Shown here one piece after another: positions 58,819 to 64,000 of a DNA stretch of 64,000 bases (the stretch's first letter is position 1; each line of letters opens with the position of its first letter). The position numbers and the translations under genes were made by a program. The DNA is from an uncultured bacterium. GTDB lineage: Bacteria > Bacillota > Clostridia > Lachnospirales > Lachnospiraceae. A model generated the notes under the pieces. It was given only the letters and a program-made list of their open reading frames with translations. It did not search any database and was not told where the DNA came from. Location: positions 1 to 64,000 of the forward strand of contig CANSLJ010000023.1 in NCBI GenBank assembly GCA_947647735.1, read 5' to 3'.

Positions 58819-60618
58819 ATGACAGTTTATCTGGAACAGGGCATATGCCTTGTTCTTTTGGTGCTTTCTGTTCTGGCGGTGGTGAAAACTGTATTTGTGA
58901 GCCTGGATATTGATGAGAGTTACGCGATCGCTGTCGGTTACCGGCTGGCAACGGGCGATAAGCTGTTTCTGGATCTGTGGGAATCCCATCAGCTCGGGGG
59001 TGTTTTTCTGGCACCCTTTTTGTGGCTGTATCTGGAAATCGCAGGCACAACCGATTATCTGGTGATCTTTGCCAGAGTTGCAGGGACGCTCTTTCATATA
59101 CTGACAGGTATATTTTTGTATAAAACAGCGGCGGGATCAGGAGGGATGAAAAAGAGTTTTTCAATGCTCCTGTTTTTTCTGCATCTGAATTTTCTGCCGA
59201 AATGGGTGCAGTGCCCGGAGTTTGAACTGCAGCAATACTGGTTTGCGCTGCTGCTCTTTTTATGTCTTTATCGTTATGAGCGCAGCGGATGTAAAAAGTG
59301 GGGATATCCGGTTGTATCCGGCGTGCTGCTGGTGGGGCAGATGTTCTCCTACCCGGCTCTGATCTTGCTTTATCCGGTGTATCTTGCGGGAATCTTCCGG
59401 TGCGGAGGGGATGATACATGGAAGAAAAAGGCGGGTGGAGGGATCCTGTTTACGGCGGGAAGTGCCGCCGCCGGAGGATTGTTTCTGGCATATCTGTTCA
59501 GCTATCTGACACCGGGAGAGCTGGTGGAGAATATCGGGTATATTTTTCAGGATGAGTCCCATACGCTGGTGAGTACGGCTGTAAAATGGAAGATTTTCGG
59601 AGCACAGTTTCTGGAGATGCTCCTGCCGATGTGCCTGATAACGGGGATAGCGATGGTGGCGGGGGTTCTGCTCAGTTATCTGAAGGATAAAACGCTGGAT
59701 AAGGGGGAGAGATGGCAGGATTCCGTATATTCCGGCGCGATGGCATCTCTTTTTCTGCTGGGGCTTTTGCAGGCGCTGGGCTGTCTTTTGAGAAATGAAA
59801 ATCAGTTTTATATGTTATGGCGGTTTTTTGTGCTTTCTGTTATGGGAATCCTGCTGTATTTTGCGGAGCGGACGGAGGAAAACAGGGTGTGCCTGTGGTT
59901 CGGCATACTGCCTGGATTTGTGACACTTCTGTCAGTTCTTATCATGACCAATATGGATGTAAACACTTCCATGGCGAAGATGTATATCGGGGTGATCGCG
60001 GTGCTCTGGATGCTGGGCAGACGCTATCAGATAAGAGAGGAAGCGCCGGCGGATATGCCTGTTTCGAGCAGAGGCACGGTAAAAGTATGGAATGTCCGGC
60101 AGACGATGCAGTGGGAGAAGTGCCTGCTATGGGCGGGGACGGTCACTTTTCTTCTGGGACTTCTTGTCTGCAAGCTGGTGCAGATGCGGGTTTCCGGCTG
60201 TCCGGAGGTGACGGTGCTGGCGCCCATGAAGCGGGTGGAAGCGGGACCGGCAAAGAGTGTTTATATGTTGGAGGATACACAGAGAGTGCTGGCGGATGAC
60301 TACAGGGTGCTGACGGGGGAAGTTTCGCCGGAGGACAGGCTGTTGTATATCGGCGGTGAAAATATCGTATATCTCTGGACAGGAGCCGGGGTGGCAACGC
60401 CTTCCACGCAGGGAACCAATGCCTATAATGAGATGTTTCTCCGTTACTATGAGAAGCATCCGGAGAAAATGCCGACAGTGATCGCGGTGGATAAGGAGCT
60501 GGGGGAGAATCCGGTGTACTATGATTCTCCGCAGAATCATATCATATATGAATGGATGGAGCAGAAAGGATATCAGGAAGTGCTGGATGCCGCATATATG
60601 AAATTATACAGAAAATAG
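58819..60618 (+). CDS. Polytopic membrane protein, probable lipid-linked sugar transferase
   Basis: The 599-residue protein has about ten or more transmembrane helices and an N-terminal loop with DIDESYAIAVGYRLATGDKLFLD and WESHQLGG. Acidic residues there recall GT-C mannosyltransferases of the ArnT/PMT kind. The alternative start ATG 58780 overlaps the upstream gene by 35 nt. Pairing with a DPM-synthase-like gene supports a glycosylation role, which remains inferred. Confidence 0.75.
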   Translation: MTVYLEQGICLVLLVLSVLAVVKTVFVSLDIDESYAIAVGYRLATGDKLFLDLWESHQLGGVFLAPFLWLYLEIAGTTDYLVIFARVAGTLFHILTGIFLYKTAAGSGGMKKSFSMLLFFLHLNFLPKWVQCPEFELQQYWFALLLFLCLYRYERSGCKKWGYPVVSGVLLVGQMFSYPALILLYPVYLAGIFRCGGDDTWKKKAGGGILFTAGSAAAGGLFLAYLFSYLTPGELVENIGYIFQDESHTLVSTAVKWKIFGAQFLEMLLPMCLITGIAMVAGVLLSYLKDKTLDKGERWQDSVYSGAMASLFLLGLLQALGCLLRNENQFYMLWRFFVLSVMGILLYFAERTEENRVCLWFGILPGFVTLLSVLIMTNMDVNTSMAKMYIGVIAVLWMLGRRYQIREEAPADMPVSSRGTVKVWNVRQTMQWEKCLLWAGTVTFLLGLLVCKLVQMRVSGCPEVTVLAPMKRVEAGPAKSVYMLEDTQRVLADDYRVLTGEVSPEDRLLYIGGENIVYLWTGAGVATPSTQGTNAYNEMFLRYYEKHPEKMPTVIAVDKELGENPVYYDSPQNHIIYEWMEQKGYQEVLDAAYMKLYRK

Positions 60619-60684
60619 GGATTTGCGGCTGCAGAGCGCTTTGCGTATACCGGCAGGGGATTTTATCATAGAAGAGGTTGATGT

Positions 60685-61320
60685 ATGGCGAACGCGAATA
60701 TTACAAAGAAGGAACTTGCGGAAAGCCTGAAAAGGCTGGCTTCCGAGCGGCTTTTTGAGCATGTCACGGTGGGAGATATCGTAAAGGAGTGCGGTGTGAA
60801 CAGGCAGACTTTTTACTATCATTTCAGCGACAAGTATGAGCTGCTGGACTGGATCTACTACAATGAGACCTTTGTGCCGCTGACTGCCGACATTTCTTTT
60901 GGAAACTGGGATGAAAAGCTTTGTGAACTGCTGCAGATCATGCGCAGGAACAGGGCTTTTTATATGAATACGATCAAATGTTCCGACAATTTTTTTGAGG
61001 AGTATCTGCTGAAGATGTTGACGACGCTGTTCGAGACAGCGGTGGAGGATCTGGATGTGCAAAAGCAGCTCACAGTACAGAAGAAGGTACTGGCCTCCAA
61101 AATTTTTGCCCACGGCCTCACCGGTGTGGTGATCGAGTGGGCAATGGGCGGCATGAAAGCCGATGAAAAAGAGCTCGCTGAAAATATGAAAGAGCTGGTT
61201 GAAAATATCGAGCGCCTGTCATATTATATTTATCAATATAAGAATGATATGATCACGGAAACAGAGATTCCATCCACTGTACCAGTTCTGCCGGAGATTT
61301 CTCCCGAAAAAGAAGCATAA
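60685..61320 (+). CDS. TetR-family transcriptional regulator
   Basis: The 211-residue protein has a TetR HTH (residues about 7-52; ITKKELAESLKRLASERLF, VGDIVKECGVNRQTFYYHFSDKYELL). The C-terminal domain is similar to dihydroxyacetone kinase regulator types. It is probably the regulator of the MMPL transporter gene at 61741. Its 3' end overlaps a convergent small gene by 68 nt. Confidence 0.88.
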   Translation: MANANITKKELAESLKRLASERLFEHVTVGDIVKECGVNRQTFYYHFSDKYELLDWIYYNETFVPLTADISFGNWDEKLCELLQIMRRNRAFYMNTIKCSDNFFEEYLLKMLTTLFETAVEDLDVQKQLTVQKKVLASKIFAHGLTGVVIEWAMGGMKADEKELAENMKELVENIERLSYYIYQYKNDMITETEIPSTVPVLPEISPEKEA

Positions 61321-61495
61321 ATTTTTCACAGTGTTCTCTGGTGAAGGAGATTGGACTGTCCAGATGAAACATCCGTTTATAGTTTTTTAAAATATGGTCT
61401 GCCGCCTTCGGGGTGAGCGGGCCTTTTTTGCGCTTTCGCAGGCGCTGAAGCTGTGTCTCAAAAAAAGAAGTTTTCATATCATTGTTAAGGCTCAT
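61253..61495 (-). CDS. Small hypothetical protein (80 aa), convergent to TetR
   Basis: It starts MSLNNDMKTSFFETQLQRLRK behind GAGGAAAA. It is basic in the N-terminal half, with LVQWMESLFP at the end. It overlaps the end of the TetR gene on the other strand, unusual for a real gene, but the ribosome binding site and composition support it. The family was not recognised. Confidence 0.55.
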   Translation of the reverse strand: MSLNNDMKTSFFETQLQRLRKRKKGPLTPKAADHILKNYKRMFHLDSPISFTREHCEKFMLLFREKSPAELVQWMESLFP

Positions 61496-61663
61496 GTGTT
61501 TTTCCTCACATTTTCTCAGATTTTGGCTTTCAGGCAAAGAATTGTTCCGGCGTCGTAATCGCTCCGCAAACAAACTTCTTTGCTTTTTTTAACATACCCG
61601 ACAATTTCCGTTTGAGAAATAGACAAAGTTTTTAATCTGTCAAAAAAATAAACATACGGAAAA

Positions 61664-61682
61664 TTTTGTCTAAAGACACAAA
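61664..61682. promoter_or_regulatory. Candidate TetR operator upstream of the MMPL gene
   Basis: GTCTAAAGAC (61668-61677) is a perfect palindrome extended by TTT and AAA-rich flanks. It lies 63 bp before the MMPL start in a 245-bp region without a gene. A related GACAAAG...CTGTC pair occurs at about 61622-61641. The link to the TetR protein is inferred. Confidence 0.4.
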
Positions 61683-61740
61683 GGTTGGAAAGAGATATCT
61701 TGTTAAGTGATAAAAGACATTTGCGAGGTGAAAGGGAAAA

Positions 61741-64000
61741 ATGAAGTTATCGGAAGCGGAAGCAAGGGCGGCAAGGGAGGAAGCGGCCCGGAAGGTAAAG
61801 GAGAAACTGGAAAACAGGGAGAAGCGTCTGGAGGATCTGAGGAAAGGAAAGACATCCCTGCCGGAGGGCATTGTCAGACACAGGGAGAAGATCATGAAGG
61901 TCTTCATCGTGCTGGCGGTCATCTGTGCTTTCTGTATTCCTTTTATCAGTGTAAACTATGATCTGACGTCCTATCTGCCGGACAGCATGGAGTCCAAAAA
62001 AGCCATTGATATCATGGAGGAGGAATTCGGCTATCCGGGCACGGCGCGTATCATGATTGAGAACGTCACGCCCTACGAGGCGCAGCTCTACAAAGAGATG
62101 ATGGAGAATGTGGAAGGCGTGGATATGGTGTCCTGGATCAGCAGCGATGTGTATATGTCGGGGGAATTCATCGATATCGCGGGACAGACGGATTATTACA
62201 AGGATAACTGTGCTGTGATGGATGTGACTTTTACGGAGGGAGATACATCGGATCTGACCAATGACGCGCTGGATGAGATCAGTGACATTCTCGGGGAGAA
62301 GGGACATTACGGCGGTCCGGCGGTGGAGAATAAATCGCTGCAGGAGACGTTGAATGTGCAGATAGCGATCATTACGGCGATAGCGATCGTGCTGATCTTT
62401 CTGATCCTGTGTGCCACAACGGATTCCTGGGCGGAACCCTTCCTGTTTCTGATCGTGATGGGCGTGGCGATCGTGATCAATATGGGAACAAATATCTTCC
62501 GGGGCACGATCTCCTTTATCAGCAACTCGGTGGCGGCGGTGCTGCAGCTTGCCATCTCCATCGACTATTCGATCTTTTTATTACATACATTCATGCGGGA
62601 GAAGGAGAAGGAGCCGGACAAGGAAAAGGCGATGGCAAACGCCATACGGCATGCGGCGGTATCAGTTCTCTCCAGCGGCATGACAACCTTTGTCGGGTTT
62701 ATGGCACTGTTCTTTATGCGGTTCCTCATAGGGCAGGATCTGGGATTTGTGCTGGGCAAGAGCATTATCAGCAGTATCGTGACGGTGCTTCTGTTTATGC
62801 CGGCGCTGATCCTCCGGTTTGATCCGCTGATTGAGAGAACCCAGCACAAGATCATCATGCCGTCCTTCAAAAAGGCGGCGGGGGCGGCGTTTAAACTCCG
62901 CTATGCGATCGTGATCTTTATCGCCATTGTGTTTTTCCCGACTTACCTGATGCAGAATTCCAATGTGAACACTTACGGAAACAGTGCATTGGGCGCCAGT
63001 GAGGGAACCGTTGTCTACGACGATGAACAACTGATCGAGTCGAAGTTCGGACGGAGCAATCTCTATCTTGTGATGGTGCCCAACGGTTCCCCCGTGATAG
63101 AGCGGGAACTGGCGGGAGAGTTGAAGGATTTAAGCTATGTCAGGAGCGTGACTGCGCTGTCGGATATGCTGCCAAACGGCGTGCCGGAACAGATCGTGCC
63201 GGAGAGCGTGACGGAGCTTTTGCGAAAAGAACATTACACGAGGATGCTGGTGTTTACCAAGACGAAATCGGAGAGCGATCTTGCCTTTGAGACTTCCGAT
63301 GAGATACAGGCTATCGTGAAATCCTATTATCCGGAAAATGCCTACGTGGTGGGCAACACGCCGTCCACCCAGGATCTGAAGGTGATCTGTGATGCGGACT
63401 ATGCGATGGTCAATGCGTTTTCCCTGGTGGGTGTGGCGTTGGTTGTCATTGTCGCCTTCCAGTCGTTGCTGCTCGCGGTGGTGGCGATCATACCGATCAG
63501 TGCGGCGATCTGCATCAATCTGGCGATACCCTATCTGCAGGGCAAGGTATTTATGTTTGCGGCGATGGTGGTCGTGAGTTGTATCCAGCTCGGCGCGACG
63601 GTGGACTATTCGATCCTTCTGATCAACAATTATCTGGACAGGAGGGAGAACATGAAGCCGAAGAGGGCGGCTCTGGGTGCACTGCAGGCGAGCATGCTTT
63701 CCATCTTGACATCGGGAACGATCTTGACGGTTGCCGGCTATGCGATCTACTTTGTGGTCTCGGTGGAGGCGATCAAGGACATCGGGCATATGCTGGGGCG
63801 CGGCGCGATCCTGAGTATGGGATTTGTACTGCTTGCTGTACCGGGACTGATGACAATGCTGGATAAGCCGATCATGAAGGAGAAGGAATTCATGAGCCGT
63901 CTGAAGGAAAAAGGGGCGGAGAAAAAACGGAAAAAGCAGGAAGAGAACGAAAAGGACGAAAGCCGCATCGCGAAAAAGCGGAAAGAACGGGATAAAGAGG
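61741..64000 (+). CDS. MMPL/RND-type transporter, partial at the window end
   Basis: At least 753 codons run to the window edge without a stop. The protein starts MKLSEAEARAAREEA. It has a charged cytoplasmic N-terminus, a first helix near 56-72, and an extracytoplasmic domain. A sterol-sensing-like helix bundle follows (VQIAIITAIAIVLIFLIL, LAISIDYSIFLLHTFMREKEK), then a repeat of the same layout (LGATVDYSILLINNYLDRRE near 620-640). The two halves are typical of MMPL exporters. The substrate is unknown. Confidence 0.9.
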   Translation, partial: MKLSEAEARAAREEAARKVKEKLENREKRLEDLRKGKTSLPEGIVRHREKIMKVFIVLAVICAFCIPFISVNYDLTSYLPDSMESKKAIDIMEEEFGYPGTARIMIENVTPYEAQLYKEMMENVEGVDMVSWISSDVYMSGEFIDIAGQTDYYKDNCAVMDVTFTEGDTSDLTNDALDEISDILGEKGHYGGPAVENKSLQETLNVQIAIITAIAIVLIFLILCATTDSWAEPFLFLIVMGVAIVINMGTNIFRGTISFISNSVAAVLQLAISIDYSIFLLHTFMREKEKEPDKEKAMANAIRHAAVSVLSSGMTTFVGFMALFFMRFLIGQDLGFVLGKSIISSIVTVLLFMPALILRFDPLIERTQHKIIMPSFKKAAGAAFKLRYAIVIFIAIVFFPTYLMQNSNVNTYGNSALGASEGTVVYDDEQLIESKFGRSNLYLVMVPNGSPVIERELAGELKDLSYVRSVTALSDMLPNGVPEQIVPESVTELLRKEHYTRMLVFTKTKSESDLAFETSDEIQAIVKSYYPENAYVVGNTPSTQDLKVICDADYAMVNAFSLVGVALVVIVAFQSLLLAVVAIIPISAAICINLAIPYLQGKVFMFAAMVVVSCIQLGATVDYSILLINNYLDRRENMKPKRAALGALQASMLSILTSGTILTVAGYAIYFVVSVEAIKDIGHMLGRGAILSMGFVLLAVPGLMTMLDKPIMKEKEFMSRLKEKGAEKKRKKQEENEKDESRIAKKRKERDKE

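Noticed and set aside
1..64000. CRISPR arrays, tRNA or rRNA genes
   Set aside because: No regularly spaced repeats, tRNA cloverleaf or rRNA core sequences were recognised on either strand by reading.

Overview
The window looks like a chromosomal segment of a low-to-moderate GC Gram-positive anaerobe, most likely a Lachnospiraceae-type Clostridium relative. Support comes from strong AGGAGG-type ribosome binding sites, the host gene order rplS-ylqF-rnhB-(FliK-like)-(FlhB-like)-yraN and der-plsY-gpsA, and a long clostridial-type PRPP synthetase. No rRNA, tRNA or CRISPR array was seen. The species cannot be named from sequence reading alone.

Layout. (1) 1-1099: host, with the start of rpsU on the minus strand behind a structured leader, then xpt. 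(2) About 1100-37411: one complete-looking temperate siphovirus of about 36.3 kb, inserted between xpt and rplS, 11 bp upstream of the rplS -35 box. It is flanked by a perfect 17-bp direct repeat. From the left: small early genes including a stand-alone IS30-type helix-turn-helix protein, a hammerhead ribozyme, radical SAM and DNA methyltransferase genes, OB-fold and zinc-ribbon proteins, an HUH replication initiator behind a highly structured intergenic region, a VRR-NUC nuclease, ParA/ParB and SSB. The late operon follows: HNH, TerS, TerL, HK97-type portal, ClpP-like protease and capsid, connectors, tail tube, frameshifted tail chaperones, tape measure, Dit, Tal, baseplate, and a tail protein diversified by an adjacent diversity-generating retroelement (VR, TR, reverse transcriptase). 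Holin and amidase come next. The right arm carries a lysogeny/accessory region with operators, a predicted RNA pseudoknot, small regulators, a HIRAN membrane protein and a repressor. (3) 37412-64000: host housekeeping genes (rplS, two signal peptidases, ylqF, rnhB, yraN, a DUF1016 nuclease, pgeF, prs, der, plsY, gpsA, MoxR/VWA pair, tyrS, glycosyltransferases, TetR plus an MMPL pump that runs off the window).

The main unusual point is the integration module. No tyrosine or serine integrase was found. Instead a full-length IS30-family DDE transposase sits at the extreme right end. A related terminal motif (TCGCATTTAA) lies in inverted orientation just inside both flanking repeats, and a paralogous DNA-binding domain without a catalytic domain is among the first genes at the left end. 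The element therefore looks like a transposase-mobilised phage. It also carries an HUH Rep and ParAB, which suggests a plasmid-like replication phase. A type II hammerhead ribozyme and a DGR are carried on the same element.

In the host part, two long hairpins (46527-46660 and 56440-56584) share a conserved core but have unrelated, self-complementary arms. A DUF1016 gene carries near-identical 19-bp palindromes before and inside its coding sequence.
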